Assembly: GCA_018672315.1 (NCBI GenBank)
Contig: CP076053.1
Span: 917,827 to 981,826 of the forward strand
Direction: 5' to 3'
DNA from: Nocardioidaceae bacterium
GTDB taxonomy: Bacteria > Actinomycetota > Actinomycetes > Propionibacteriales > Nocardioidaceae
DNA length: 64,000 nucleotides
Numbering within the stretch: the stretch's first letter is position 1; each line of letters starts with the position of its first letter. Below, in pieces: positions 45,072 through 55,244 of the stretch. The notes below the pieces were generated by a model. The model was not told the origin of the DNA and ran no database searches. It saw nothing but the letters and a program-made list of their open reading frames with translations. The position numbers and the translations under genes are program-made.

Positions 45072-45992
45072 TCAGGCGGCGACGGGGGCGACCGCGCTGC
45101 GGCGTACGGCCCGTCGCTGCCGGCGGTGGTGACGCAGCGACTCCGCGCTGAAGAGCACCAGCGCCAGCCAGACGAGAGCGAACCCGATCCAGCGTCCCCG
45201 GGTCATCTCCTCGGAGAACACCACGACACCGATCAGGAACTGCAGGATCGGGGTGACGTACTGCAGGAACCCGATGACCGTCAGCGGCACGCGCGTGGCC
45301 GCTCCGCCGAAGCAGAGCAGCGGCACCGCGGTGACGACCCCGAGCGTCAGCAGGAGCAGCACGTGCACGGTGCCCTCGGAGGTGAACGTGCCCTCGCCGG
45401 TGCGGTTCAGCACGAGCAGGTACGCCAATGCGATCGGCGCCAGCAGCATGGTCTCGACGGTCAGTCCCTCGACAGCGCCGCGGTTCGCGCGCTTCTTTGC
45501 GAGCCCGTACGTGCCGAAGCTGAACGCCAGGGCCAGCGAGACCCACGGCGGCTCACCGATCTCGACCGTCAGGACGACGACGGCTGCCGTCGCCAGGGCC
45601 AACGCCGCCCACTGCAGGCCCCGCAGCCGCTCGGCGAAGAACACGACGCCCAGCAGCACGCTGACCAGCGGGTTGATGAAGTAGCCGAGCGACGCCTCGA
45701 CGACGTGCTCGTTGGTCGTCGCCCAGATGTAGACGCCCCAGTTGACGCCGATGACCACCGCCGCCGTGCCGAGCCACAGCAGCGCGCGCGGCTCGCGCAG
45801 CAGTGCGACCAGCTGGCGCCGGCGACGCAGCACCAGGACGACGACGGTCATCGTCACCAACGACCAGACGATGCGGTGGGCCAGCACCTCGACCGCCCCG
45901 GCCGGCTCCATCAGCGGGAAGTAGAGCGGGAACAGCCCCCACATCGCGTACGCGGAGAAGCCGAGCAGCAGCCCCTTGCGTGTCTCGCTCAC
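45072..45992 (-). CDS. rarD: EamA/DMT transporter, RarD-type
   Basis: 306-residue membrane permease with about ten hydrophobic helices in two EamA halves. MSETRKGLLLGFSAYAMWG at the start, LAHRIVWS, NWGVYIWATTNEHVVEASLGYFINPL and GFLQYVTPILQFLIGV are typical of RarD-like transporters (YP-type chloramphenicol-sensitive protein group). The ending is a basic tail. The GTG is six bases from TAACCT. Substrate of RarD is not known for certain. It stands alone, 48 bases downstream of the polyprenyl synthase stop on the same strand order. Confidence 0.9.
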   Translation of the reverse strand: MSETRKGLLLGFSAYAMWGLFPLYFPLMEPAGAVEVLAHRIVWSLVTMTVVVLVLRRRRQLVALLREPRALLWLGTAAVVIGVNWGVYIWATTNEHVVEASLGYFINPLVSVLLGVVFFAERLRGLQWAALALATAAVVVLTVEIGEPPWVSLALAFSFGTYGLAKKRANRGAVEGLTVETMLLAPIALAYLLVLNRTGEGTFTSEGTVHVLLLLTLGVVTAVPLLCFGGAATRVPLTVIGFLQYVTPILQFLIGVVVFSEEMTRGRWIGFALVWLALVLFSAESLRHHRRQRRAVRRSAVAPVAA

Positions 45993-45998
45993 CGGCTC

Positions 45999-46004
45999 AG
46001 GTTA
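45999..46004 (-). promoter_or_regulatory. -10 hexamer of a leaderless promoter (rarD)
   Basis: TAACCT on the minus strand six bases before the GTG at 45992, in the short gap after the polyprenyl synthase gene. Confidence 0.45.
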
Positions 46005-46040
46005 GTGGCGATGCGCAACCGACCGTGAATCGTGGACGCC

Positions 46041-47030
46041 TCAGGCGGAGCGCTCGGTCAGCACCGTCGCGAAGTTGTCCAGGGCCTCGCGGACACCCTC
46101 GTTGGGCACCACCTCGAGCAGCCTGCGCGCCGCCTCGGCCTCGGCGGCCACGTACGCGCGGGCCTGGTCCATCGCCGGGTGGGCACGCAGCAGCGAGAGC
46201 GCCTCGGCGTGCTCCGCGTCGTCGCTCAACGGGCGTCCGAGCAGGGACTTCAACCGGTCGTCGGCCGGGTCCTCGGAACGCATCGCCAGCAGCATCGGCA
46301 GCGTCAGCACGCCCTCGCGCAGGTCGGTGCCCGGCGTCTTGCCCGACTCCTCGGACTCGCTCGCGACGTCGAGGATGTCGTCGGAGAGCTGGAAGGCTGC
46401 GCCGATGCGCTCCCCGTACGCCGCCAACGCCTCCTCGACCTCCCGCGAGGCACGGGCGAACCGAGCGCCGTAGAGCGCGGAGGTCGCGATCAGCGACCCG
46501 GTCTTGCCGGCGATCACCCGCAGGTAGTGCTCGAGCGGGTCCTGACCCTCGGCCGGGCCGGCCGTCTCGAGGATCTGTCCCTCCACCAGGCGGCCGAAGG
46601 TCTGCGCCTGGATGCGTACGGCGTCCGGGCCGAGCTCGGCGGTCAGCTCCGAGGACTTCGCGAAGAGGAAGTCGCCGGTGAGGATCGCCAGCAGGTTGTC
46701 CCAGCGCGCGTTCGCCGAGTCGGCCCCACGGCGTACGTCGGCCTCGTCCATCACGTCGTCGTGGTAGAGCGAGGCCAGGTGGGTGAGCTCGACGACGCAG
46801 GCCGAGGTGATGACCCCGTCGCCCAGGGGATCGCCGGTCTCCGCGGCCAGCAGTACCATCAGCGGCCTGAAGCGCTTGCCGCCTGCGGCGAGCAGGTGCT
46901 GGGCGGCGTCGGTGACGAAGTCGGTGCTCGCGACCGTGTGACGGTGCAGCTCCGCCTCGACCTCGGCCATCCGGTCCACCAGGCGCTGCTTCAGCTCCTC
47001 GTCGACGACGGGGAGCGCGAGATCGGTCAC
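46041..47030 (-). CDS. Polyprenyl diphosphate synthase (menaquinone side chain)
   Basis: 329-residue trans-prenyltransferase. GGKRFRPLMVLL, the first Asp-rich motif DDVMDEADVRR and the second DDILDVASESEESGKTPGTD are complete. Residue spacing before the first motif (LTHLASLYHDDVMD) is that of medium/long-chain synthases, so a hepta- to nonaprenyl chain for menaquinone is likely. Its GTG overlaps the nuoN stop by four bases, so it is the last gene of the nuo operon and links quinone tail supply to complex I. Confidence 0.92.
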   Translation of the reverse strand: MTDLALPVVDEELKQRLVDRMAEVEAELHRHTVASTDFVTDAAQHLLAAGGKRFRPLMVLLAAETGDPLGDGVITSACVVELTHLASLYHDDVMDEADVRRGADSANARWDNLLAILTGDFLFAKSSELTAELGPDAVRIQAQTFGRLVEGQILETAGPAEGQDPLEHYLRVIAGKTGSLIATSALYGARFARASREVEEALAAYGERIGAAFQLSDDILDVASESEESGKTPGTDLREGVLTLPMLLAMRSEDPADDRLKSLLGRPLSDDAEHAEALSLLRAHPAMDQARAYVAAEAEAARRLLEVVPNEGVREALDNFATVLTERSA

Positions 47031-48655
47031 CGGATGAACTCACCCGCGTTGCCGATGAGGTCGAGCACCGGACCCGGCACGATGCCGAGCACCAGGGTGA
47101 CCGCGAAGCCGACCGTGATCGCGACCAGCGTGAGTGCGCTCGGGGCGGTGACCGTCGGCCCGGCCCCCACGGGCTCGTCGAAGTACATGGTCACGATGAG
47201 CCGGATGTAGAAGTAGCCGGCGACCGCGGACATGACCACGGCGACCACGACGACCGGCCAGGCACCCCCGGACAGGGCCGAGGCGAACACGGCCCACTTG
47301 CCGGTGAAGCCGGAGGTCAGCGGGATGCCCGCCATCGCCAGCAGGAAGAAGGCGAAGACGCCCGCGAGCACCGGCGCCTCCTTGCCGAGCCCGGCCCACC
47401 GGGAGAGGTGGTTGGCCTCGCCACCGGAGTCGCGCACCAGTGTCACGACACCGAAGGCACCGAGGGTCATGAAGCCGTACGTCACCAGGTAGAACAGCAC
47501 CGCCTGCACCGAGGTGATGCTCGTGCCGCCGACCTCGGAGAGCTGCTGGACGCCCAGCAGCCCGGTGAGGATGAAGCCGGCGTGGGCGATCGAGGAGTAC
47601 GCCAGGAGCCGCTTGACGTCGGCCTGGGTCAGCGCCAGCACGACACCGACCACCATCGTCAGGATGGCGACGGCCCAGAACAGCGGCAGCCAGTCCCACC
47701 GCGCCGGCCCGAAGGCGACGTAGAAGAGACGGAGCATGGCACCGAAGGCGGCGACCTTCGTGGCGGCGGCCATGAAACCGGTCACCGCCGTCGGAGCGCC
47801 CTGGTAGACGTCGGGCGTCCAGGTGTGGAACGGCACGGCGGAGACCTTGAAGAACAGGCCGACCGCCATCAGCGCGATGCCACCGAGGAGCAGCCCCGGG
47901 TTGCCACTGGTGCCCTCGATCGCGGCGGCGATGCCGGCGTACTCCATCGTGCCGGCGTAGCCGTAGATCAGGGCGATGCCGTAGACGAAGAAGCCGGAGG
48001 AGAAGGCGCCGAGCAGGAAGTACTTCATCGCCGACTCCTGGCTGAGCAGACGACGACGACGCGCCAGGCCGCAGAGCAGGTACAGCGGGAGGCTGAAGAC
48101 CTCCAGCGCCACGAAGAGCAGCAGCAGGTTGTTGGCCGCGGGGAAGATCATCATGCCGCCGACCGCGAACATCAGCAGTGGGAAGACCTCAGTGTGCTCG
48201 AGCTGCTTGACCGACGCCTCACGCTCGGCCTGGCTGCCCGGCAGCGCCGCTGCCTGACCGGCGAAGGCCGTGACGCCGCCGTCGAGGCTGCGCTCGGCGA
48301 AGAGCATCACGCTGATCAGCCCGAGCACGAGCAGCAGGCCCCACATGATGAGCGTCGGCCCGTCGATGGCCACCGATCCCAGTCCGGTCACCGAACCGAA
48401 CGCGTCGGCGCCGTCGACCGCAGCGGCGCCGGTGGCGACGTACACGGTCAGTGCCAGGGCCGCCAGCATGCCGACACCGGCCAGCGCGAGGTGGCTGGCG
48501 TAGCGGGCGGACCGAGGGACGAAGCCCTCGACGAGCACACCGACCACGGCGACTCCGAGCACGACGAACAGCGGCGAGAGCGCGACGTAGTCGAGCTCGG
48601 GTGCCTGGAAGTCGGCGGCGCGCACCAGAGCGCCGCCTGCTGTCAGGGCGGTCAC
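47027..48655 (-). CDS. nuoN: NADH-quinone oxidoreductase subunit N
   Basis: 542-residue antiporter-like membrane subunit of complex I. About 14 hydrophobic helices; FPLLMFAVGGMMIFPAANN, HTWTPDVYQGAPTAVTGFMA and SSIAHAGFILTGL are typical, with the conserved Glu and Lys of the proton channel in the middle helices. Four-base overlap with nuoM upstream and with the prenyl synthase downstream. GTG start. Confidence 0.95.
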   Translation of the reverse strand: MTALTAGGALVRAADFQAPELDYVALSPLFVVLGVAVVGVLVEGFVPRSARYASHLALAGVGMLAALALTVYVATGAAAVDGADAFGSVTGLGSVAIDGPTLIMWGLLLVLGLISVMLFAERSLDGGVTAFAGQAAALPGSQAEREASVKQLEHTEVFPLLMFAVGGMMIFPAANNLLLLFVALEVFSLPLYLLCGLARRRRLLSQESAMKYFLLGAFSSGFFVYGIALIYGYAGTMEYAGIAAAIEGTSGNPGLLLGGIALMAVGLFFKVSAVPFHTWTPDVYQGAPTAVTGFMAAATKVAAFGAMLRLFYVAFGPARWDWLPLFWAVAILTMVVGVVLALTQADVKRLLAYSSIAHAGFILTGLLGVQQLSEVGGTSITSVQAVLFYLVTYGFMTLGAFGVVTLVRDSGGEANHLSRWAGLGKEAPVLAGVFAFFLLAMAGIPLTSGFTGKWAVFASALSGGAWPVVVVAVVMSAVAGYFYIRLIVTMYFDEPVGAGPTVTAPSALTLVAITVGFAVTLVLGIVPGPVLDLIGNAGEFIR

Positions 48656-50181
48656 TGGCCGGCCTCCGTTCCACCCGCGACAGCGGGCGCAGGATCGGTG
48701 ACGCCGACGTAGGAGAGCGTGTCGGCCACCGACGGGTTGATCACGTCGAGCAGGGGCTGGGGGTAGAACCCGAGCAGCACGATGAGGAGCACCAGCGGGG
48801 CCAGCGCGGAGACCTCACGCACCCGCAGGTCCGCCATGCCCTCCACCGCCGGGACCGTCGGCCCGGTCATGGTGCGTTGGTACATCAGCAGGATGTAGAG
48901 CGCGGCCAGGATGATCGCCGGCACCACGACCGCCGCGAGCAGCGGCGAGTAGACGAACGCCCCCACCATGACGAGCAGCTCGGAGACGAACGGAGCGAGC
49001 CCCGGCAGGCTCAGCGAGCTCAGCCCCGCGACGAGCATCAGGCCCGCCAGCACCGGCGCGACCTTCTCCACCCCGCCGAAGTCGCTGATCAGCTGCGACC
49101 CGCGTCTCTTGATCAGGAACCCGGTCACCAGGAACAGCGCGGCCGTGGAGAGCCCGTGGTTGAACATGTAGAGGATCGCCCCGGCGTGCCCCTGGCTGTT
49201 GAACACGAAGATGCCGAGCACGATGAAGCCGAAGTGGCTGATCGAGGTGTAGGCGATGAGGCGGGGGATGTTGTTCTGCCCGATCGCGAGCAGGGCGCCG
49301 TACAGGATCGACGTGGCGGCGAGCGCCAGCACCACCGGCGTCGCCCAGCGCGAGGCCTCGGGGAAGAGCCCGAGGCAGAAGCGGAGCATGCCGAAGGTGC
49401 CGATCTTGTCGAGGATCGAGACCAGCAGCACCGAGGTGCCCGGGGTGCCCTGCGACGTCGCGTCGGGCAGCCAGGTGTGCACCGGGAACATCGGGGCCTT
49501 CACCGCGAACGCGATGAAGAAGCCGACGAACAGCCACCGGCCGGTCGTCTCCTCGATGGGCAGCTGGGACAGCTCCCGCAGCAGGTACGTCGGCCCGCCC
49601 TCGGAGTCGGCGGAGACGACGTAGAGGCCGATCACCGCGGCCAGCATGATGAGGCCGCCGAAGAGCGAGTAGATGAGGAACTTCAGTGCCGCGTGCGCGC
49701 GCTCGGGGCCGCCGAACCCGCCGATCAGGAAGTAGATCGGGATGAGCGTGGCCTCGAAGAGCACGTAGAAGAGGAAGACGTCGGTCGCGGCGAACACGCC
49801 GATGGCGAGACCCTCCAGGGCGAGCATCCACCCGAAGAACGCGTTGGTCGACCACCGGCCCTCGTCCGCGTCGTCCCAGGACGCCAGCATCACCAGCGGC
49901 GTGAGGATGACGGTCAGCAGCACCATCGCGAGGCCGAGGCCGTCCACGCCCAGCGCGTAGTAGGCGCCGAACGCCTGGATCCAGACGTGCTCCTCGACGA
50001 ACTGCATGCCGCCGCCGACGTCGTACTGCGTGGTCATCGCGACGACGACGCCGAGCGTCACCACCGAGACTCCCAGCGCGATCAGCTTGGGCAGCCGGCT
50101 GCCGCTGCGCGGCAGCAGCGCCACGACGGCGCCACCGACCAGCGGCAGCAGCAGCGCTGCGGTCAACCAGGGAAAGCTCAC
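48652..50181 (-). CDS. nuoM: NADH-quinone oxidoreductase subunit M
   Basis: 509-residue membrane proton-pumping subunit. LALEGLAIGVFAATDVFLFYVLFEATLIPIYFL contains the conserved Glu; KAPMFPVHTWLPDA, SISHFGFIVLGIF and LFLVTGFLIKRRGSQ follow. About 14 helices. GTG start. It is 61 bases downstream of nuoL rather than overlapping; that gap has an ACTTCTGAAGT palindrome at 50191-50201. Confidence 0.95.
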   Translation of the reverse strand: MSFPWLTAALLLPLVGGAVVALLPRSGSRLPKLIALGVSVVTLGVVVAMTTQYDVGGGMQFVEEHVWIQAFGAYYALGVDGLGLAMVLLTVILTPLVMLASWDDADEGRWSTNAFFGWMLALEGLAIGVFAATDVFLFYVLFEATLIPIYFLIGGFGGPERAHAALKFLIYSLFGGLIMLAAVIGLYVVSADSEGGPTYLLRELSQLPIEETTGRWLFVGFFIAFAVKAPMFPVHTWLPDATSQGTPGTSVLLVSILDKIGTFGMLRFCLGLFPEASRWATPVVLALAATSILYGALLAIGQNNIPRLIAYTSISHFGFIVLGIFVFNSQGHAGAILYMFNHGLSTAALFLVTGFLIKRRGSQLISDFGGVEKVAPVLAGLMLVAGLSSLSLPGLAPFVSELLVMVGAFVYSPLLAAVVVPAIILAALYILLMYQRTMTGPTVPAVEGMADLRVREVSALAPLVLLIVLLGFYPQPLLDVINPSVADTLSYVGVTDPAPAVAGGTEAGQ

Positions 50182-50242
50182 GACGCCACCACTTCTGAAG
50201 TCGTCTCGGGCAGGGGGAACGGACGGGACACGCGGCCCGGGC

Positions 50243-52186
50243 TCATGCGACGGTCACCAGGGCGATGGCCAGCACCAGCACCAGCGCGCCGCCGAGCAGA
50301 CCCGCGGCGTAGGAGCGTACGAAGCCGTTCTGCAGGCGCCGGGCCGCATCGGAGAGGCCGCCCATGCCGAGCGACCCACCCTCGACCGCCCCGTCGACGA
50401 CCTTCTCGTCGAAGGTGGCGAGGCCACCGACCAGCGCCTGACCGGGCCGCATGAAGATCTCCTCGTTGACCAGGTCGCCGTAGAGGTCGGCCCGCGCCGC
50501 GCGGGTGAGCTCGGAGACGTCCTGCGGCTGCTCGCGGGGGATCTCCTTGCGCCCGAACAGCATCCAGGCCACCGCGATGCCGATCGCGACGGTCACCGTG
50601 ACGATGGTCGTCAGCACCCAGATCGGCACGAACAGCTCGGCCTCGCCGTGCTCGCCGACGACCGGCGCCAGCCACTCGGAGATCCAGTCCCCGAGGATCA
50701 GCAGACCGCCGATGGCGGCGGCGACACCGAGCACGATCAGCGGGATGGTCATCGTCAGCGGCGACTCGTGCGGGTGGACCTTCTCGTCCCAGCGCTTCTT
50801 GCCGCCGAAGGTCATGATCATCAGCCGCGTCATGTAGAACGCCGTGACGCCGGCGCCGATCAGCGCGGCGGCGCCCGCCACGTAGCTGACCTCGAACGCG
50901 GCCTCGATGATCTTGTCCTTGGACCAGAAGCCCGAGAAGCCCGGGAAGCCGATGATGGCGAGGTAGCCCGCCGCGAACGTGACGAACGTGATCGGCATGG
51001 CCTTGCGCAGCGCACCGTAGTGGCGCATGTCGACGTCGTCGTCCATCGCGTGCATCACCGAACCGGCGCCGAGGAACATCTGCGCCTTGAAGAAGCCGTG
51101 GGTGATGAGGTGGAAGATCGCGTACGCGTACCCGACCACGCCGAGACCGGCGGCCAGCATCATGTAGCCGATCTGGCTCATCGTCGAGCCGGCGAGCACC
51201 TTCTTGATGTCGTCCTTGGCGCAACCGATCACCGCACCCCACAGCAGCGTCACGCAGCCGACGACGACCACGACCGTCTGCGCCGAGGGGGTGTACTCGA
51301 AGATGAAGTTCGAGCGGACGACCAGGTAGACCCCGGCAGTGACCATGGTCGCGGCGTGGATGAGGGCCGAGACCGGGGTCGGTCCTTCCATCGCGTCCAG
51401 CAGCCACGACTGCAGCGGCACCTGGGCGGACTTGCCGCAGGCCGCGAGCAGCAGCAGCAGCCCGACCGCCGTCATCACGCCCTGGGACGCCTCGCCGGCC
51501 ATCGCGGAGATCTCGGCGAAGGAGGTCGTGCCGAAGGTGGCGAAGAGCAGGCCGACGGCCAGCACGAGACCCATGTCGCCGACACGGTTGACCACGAACG
51601 CCTTCTTGGCCGCCACCGCCGCGGAGGTCTTGTGCTGCCAGAACCCGATGAGCAGGTAGGAGGCGAGACCCACGCCCTCCCAGCCGAGGAAGACGCCGAG
51701 GTAGTCGCCTGCCATGACCAGCATCAGCATCGCGGCGACGAAGAGGTTGAGGTACCCGAAGAAGCGGCGGCGGCGTACGTCGTGCTCCATGTAGCCGATC
51801 GAGTACAGGTGGATCAGCGAGCCGACGCCGGTGATCAGGAGCACGAAGAGCACCGAGAGCGGGTCGAGCAGCAGGCTCAGCTGCACGGTCCAGTCGCCGG
51901 TGGCGAACCAGGTGAAGACGGTCTGGCTGACCGTGCGCTCCCCCTCCTCGAGGCCCTGGAGGCCGAGGAAGGCGAGGAGGCCGAGCACGAACGAGCCGGC
52001 CGTGGTCGCGGTGCCGAGCAGGTGACCGAAGGCGTCGGTGCGCCGACCGCCCACCAGCAGCACGACGGCGCCTGCCAGGGGCAGGAGAATGATCAGCCAC
52101 AGGAGGCCGAGCACACCCGTGCCCGCGACGGGCTCGAGGACCGGAGGGGCACCGCCCTCGGCCAGGGGAATCAACAGGTTCGACAC
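50243..52186 (-). CDS. nuoL: NADH-quinone oxidoreductase subunit L
   Basis: 647-residue membrane subunit with the long lateral helix at the C-terminus. Motifs: [90 protein letters not shown], and the [16 protein letters not shown] loop. GTG start. Follows nuoK after 13 bases. Confidence 0.96.
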   Translation of the reverse strand: MSNLLIPLAEGGAPPVLEPVAGTGVLGLLWLIILLPLAGAVVLLVGGRRTDAFGHLLGTATTAGSFVLGLLAFLGLQGLEEGERTVSQTVFTWFATGDWTVQLSLLLDPLSVLFVLLITGVGSLIHLYSIGYMEHDVRRRRFFGYLNLFVAAMLMLVMAGDYLGVFLGWEGVGLASYLLIGFWQHKTSAAVAAKKAFVVNRVGDMGLVLAVGLLFATFGTTSFAEISAMAGEASQGVMTAVGLLLLLAACGKSAQVPLQSWLLDAMEGPTPVSALIHAATMVTAGVYLVVRSNFIFEYTPSAQTVVVVVGCVTLLWGAVIGCAKDDIKKVLAGSTMSQIGYMMLAAGLGVVGYAYAIFHLITHGFFKAQMFLGAGSVMHAMDDDVDMRHYGALRKAMPITFVTFAAGYLAIIGFPGFSGFWSKDKIIEAAFEVSYVAGAAALIGAGVTAFYMTRLMIMTFGGKKRWDEKVHPHESPLTMTIPLIVLGVAAAIGGLLILGDWISEWLAPVVGEHGEAELFVPIWVLTTIVTVTVAIGIAVAWMLFGRKEIPREQPQDVSELTRAARADLYGDLVNEEIFMRPGQALVGGLATFDEKVVDGAVEGGSLGMGGLSDAARRLQNGFVRSYAAGLLGGALVLVLAIALVTVA

Positions 52187-52199
52187 GTCAGGTGCCCTC

Positions 52200-52499
52200 T
52201 CAGTACTTCAGCAGGCTGGCGTCGTCGACAGAGGCGGAACGACGGGTGCGGTAGATCGTCATGATGATGGCGAGCCCGACGACCACCTCGGCGGCGGCCA
52301 CGACCATGATCAGCAGCGCGCCGACCTGGCCGTCGAGGTTGCCGTGCACCTTGGCGAAGGTGACCAGCGCGAGGTTCGTCGCGTTGAGCATCAGCTCGAC
52401 GCACATGAAGACCACGATCGCGTTGCGGCGCACCAGCACGCCCACCGCGCCGATGCTGAACAGCAGCGCGGACAGGACGAGGTACGGCTCGGGGCTCAC
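52200..52499 (-). CDS. nuoK: NADH-quinone oxidoreductase subunit K
   Basis: 99-residue, three-helix membrane subunit. [38 protein letters not shown] has the conserved Glu of the second helix; [21 protein letters not shown] the third. GTG start, four-base overlap with nuoJ. Confidence 0.95.
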   Translation of the reverse strand: MSPEPYLVLSALLFSIGAVGVLVRRNAIVVFMCVELMLNATNLALVTFAKVHGNLDGQVGALLIMVVAAAEVVVGLAIIMTIYRTRRSASVDDASLLKY

Positions 52500-53308
52500 T
52501 GCAGCTCCTCCGTCGTGCCGCCGGCGCCACCGCGTCGGGCGCGGTGGGTGCCCTGGGTCTTCTCGTGGTTCATCTCGCGCGTCAGCTCCTCGAGGTCGTC
52601 GGCGAGGTCGGCGGCCGGACGCATGTCACCACGCGCCGTCAGCGAGGCCGACACCGACGCGCTGGCCGGGGTGCCGTCGGGGAGCAGAGCGGGCGTGTCG
52701 ACCGCGTTGTGCCGCGCGTAGACGCCGGGACTCGGCATGGCGCCGAGCGAGGCGCCGGTCTCGGCGAAGTCGCGCATCCGCTGGCGCGACCGGTCGGCCT
52801 GGGTGAGCTTGGGCTCGAGACGCTCGCGGTGGGCGAGCACCATCGCGCCCACCGACGCCGTGATCAGCAGGGCCGCGGTCAGCTCGAAGGCGATGACGTA
52901 GCGGCTGAACAGCAGCGAGGCGAGACCCTCGACGTTGCCGAGCTCGGCGTCCTCGAAGCCCACGACGGCAGCGAAGCCGACCTGTGACACGGCGATGACG
53001 ACCGAGGCGCCGAAGACCAGGCCCAGGACCGCGGCAGCCAGACGCTGGCCCGGGATCGTCTCCACGAGGGAGTCCGAGGCGTCCACGCCCACGAGCATCA
53101 GCACGAAGATGAAGAGCATCAGGATCGCGCCGGTGTAGACGATGATCTGGATCGCGAACAGGAAGGGCGCGTCCAGCGTCAGGTACATCACCGCCAGCAT
53201 CACCATGACCGAGGCGAGCAGCAGCGCGGAGTGCACCGCCTTGCGGACCAGCACCACGCCGAGTGCCGCAGCCACCATGAACGGTGCCAGCAGCCAGAAG
53301 CCGATCAT
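52496..53308 (-). CDS. nuoJ: NADH-quinone oxidoreductase subunit J
   Basis: 270 residues: five helices (1-165; [47 protein letters not shown] is the family core) and a hydrophilic tail of about 100 residues (rich in Arg, Ala, Glu), longer than in Escherichia coli but usual in actinobacteria. ATG with four-base overlap to nuoI. Confidence 0.93.
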   Translation of the reverse strand: MIGFWLLAPFMVAAALGVVLVRKAVHSALLLASVMVMLAVMYLTLDAPFLFAIQIIVYTGAILMLFIFVLMLVGVDASDSLVETIPGQRLAAAVLGLVFGASVVIAVSQVGFAAVVGFEDAELGNVEGLASLLFSRYVIAFELTAALLITASVGAMVLAHRERLEPKLTQADRSRQRMRDFAETGASLGAMPSPGVYARHNAVDTPALLPDGTPASASVSASLTARGDMRPAADLADDLEELTREMNHEKTQGTHRARRGGAGGTTEELQ

Positions 53309-53907
53309 CCGAAGGTCTCCTCAGCGTCCTTGCCCGGCGTCGCCGACCAGGTGCCCGGCGTCGTGGCGGGCTGCTCGACGCCCTCCTTGTAGGTGCCGCG
53401 GTAGTAGTCCTTCTCGGTCTCCCCGAGCCGCATCGGGTGCGGCGGCTGCTCCATGCCGGGCAGCATCGGGGCGAGCAGGTCGGACTTCTCCCAGATCAGG
53501 TCCTTGCGGCTGTCGTTGGCGAGCTCGTACTCGTTGGTCATCGTCAGCGCGCGCGTCGGGCAGGCCTCGATGCAGAGTCCGCACAGGATGCACCGCAGGT
53601 AGTTGATCTGGTAGACGCGGCCGTACCGCTCACCGGGGCTGAAGCGCTCGTCCTCGGAGTTGGAGTCGCCCTCGACGTAGATCGCGTCGGCCGGGCAGGC
53701 CCAGGCGCAGAGCTCGCAGCCGATGCACTTCTCCAGTCCGTCGGGCCACCGGTTGAGCTGGTGGCGGCCGTGGAACCGCGGTGCGGTCGGCTTCTTCTCC
53801 TTCGGGTACTCCTCGGTGACGACCTTGCGGAACATCGTCCGGAACGTCACGCCGAACCCGGCGACCGGGTCGACGACCTGCTCCTTGAGGTCTGAGAAGA
53901 ACGACAT
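53305..53907 (-). CDS. nuoI: NADH-quinone oxidoreductase subunit I
   Basis: 200-residue ferredoxin-like subunit that carries two 4Fe-4S clusters (N6a, N6b): [17 protein letters not shown] and [17 protein letters not shown]. The C-terminal 50 residues have an acidic Pro/Gln-rich tail. ATG overlaps the nuoH stop by one base (TGATG). Confidence 0.96.
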   Translation of the reverse strand: MSFFSDLKEQVVDPVAGFGVTFRTMFRKVVTEEYPKEKKPTAPRFHGRHQLNRWPDGLEKCIGCELCAWACPADAIYVEGDSNSEDERFSPGERYGRVYQINYLRCILCGLCIEACPTRALTMTNEYELANDSRKDLIWEKSDLLAPMLPGMEQPPHPMRLGETEKDYYRGTYKEGVEQPATTPGTWSATPGKDAEETFG

Positions 53908-55244
53908 CAGACGGTCTCCTTCGAAGCCTTGCGGCTTCCCTTGGGGCCGGGGGGGATGGTGCCGGTACGACCCGAGCGCTCGCTCGGTGCCTCACCGGTC
54001 CAGTGCTGGCGGGCGGAGTCCATCGGCGGCACGGGGTAGCCGCCTGCGAAGCGGTCGAATTCCGTGTCGATCGGCTCGCCGTGCGGTCCCTCCTCGGCGA
54101 TCGTGGAGGTGCCGGAGAGGAACAGGTAGCCGAGGACGACCGCGACCAGCGCGCCGAAGCCGCCGAGCAGCCAGCGGTTCACGTCCTCGTTCGCCCCGTC
54201 GGTGACGGTGAGACGCAGCGCGGCGACCACGGCGGTCCACCCCAGCGCGAACGGGATCAGGCGCTTCCAGCCGAACTCCATGAACTGGTCGTAGCGCAGC
54301 CGCGGCAGGGTGCCGCGCAGCCAGATGAAGATGAACATGAAGAACATGACCTTGCCGAGGAACCAGATCACCGGCACGTAGCCCTGGTTGGACCCCTCCC
54401 ACAGCTGGCTGATCGGCCAGGGGGCCATCCAGCCGCCGAGGAAGAGCGTCGCGGCGAGCGCGGAGACGGTGACCATGTTGATGTACTCGGCGAGGAAGAA
54501 CAGCGCGAACTTCAGCGAGCTGTACTCGGTGTGGAAGCCACCGACGAGCTCGCCCTCTGCCTCCGGCAGGTCGAAGGGGGCGCGGTTGGTCTCCCCCACC
54601 ATCGCGATCACGAAGATCACGAAGGAGGGGATCAGCACGAAGGCGAACCAGCGTCCTTCCTGGGCTGCGACGATGTCGGAGGTCGACATCGACCCGGCGT
54701 AGATGAAGACGGCGATCAGGCTCAGGCTCATCGCGATCTCGTAGGAGATCATCTGCGCCGAGGACCGCAGCCCGCCCAGCAGGGAGTACGTCGAGCCCGA
54801 GCTCCACCCGGCCAGCACGATGCCGTAGATCTCGATGGAGGCGACGGCGAGGATGAACAGCACCGCCACCGGCATGTCGGTGACCTGCAGCGGGGTGAGG
54901 ATGTCGGTGAACGGGACCCGCACCTCGGGGCCGAGCGGGATCACCGCGATGCTGAGGAACGCGGTCGTGGCGGCGATGGTCGGTGCCAGCAGGTAGACGA
55001 TCTTGTCCGCGCCCTTGGGGATGATGTCTTCCTTCAGGGCGAGCTTCACCCCGTCCGCCAGGCTCTGCAGCAGACCGGCCGGACCGTGCATGTTGGGGCC
55101 GATGCGGTGCTGCATGCGGGCGACCACGCGTCGCTCGAACCAGATGTTGAACAGCGTCAGCAGCACCAGCAGCACGAACGCGGCGAGGCACTTCAGCGCG
55201 ATGACCCACACGGGGTCCTGCCCGAAGGCGTCGAGACCGGTCAC
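53907..55244 (-). CDS. nuoH: NADH-quinone oxidoreductase subunit H
   Basis: 445-residue membrane subunit forming the quinone site. [63 protein letters not shown] and [20 protein letters not shown] are diagnostic. The C-terminal 70 residues are an additional hydrophilic tail rich in Gly, Ser and Lys. GTG at 55244 is the start because it overlaps the nuoG stop by four bases; the longer upstream frame is a shadow. Confidence 0.96.
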   Translation of the reverse strand: MTGLDAFGQDPVWVIALKCLAAFVLLVLLTLFNIWFERRVVARMQHRIGPNMHGPAGLLQSLADGVKLALKEDIIPKGADKIVYLLAPTIAATTAFLSIAVIPLGPEVRVPFTDILTPLQVTDMPVAVLFILAVASIEIYGIVLAGWSSGSTYSLLGGLRSSAQMISYEIAMSLSLIAVFIYAGSMSTSDIVAAQEGRWFAFVLIPSFVIFVIAMVGETNRAPFDLPEAEGELVGGFHTEYSSLKFALFFLAEYINMVTVSALAATLFLGGWMAPWPISQLWEGSNQGYVPVIWFLGKVMFFMFIFIWLRGTLPRLRYDQFMEFGWKRLIPFALGWTAVVAALRLTVTDGANEDVNRWLLGGFGALVAVVLGYLFLSGTSTIAEEGPHGEPIDTEFDRFAGGYPVPPMDSARQHWTGEAPSERSGRTGTIPPGPKGSRKASKETV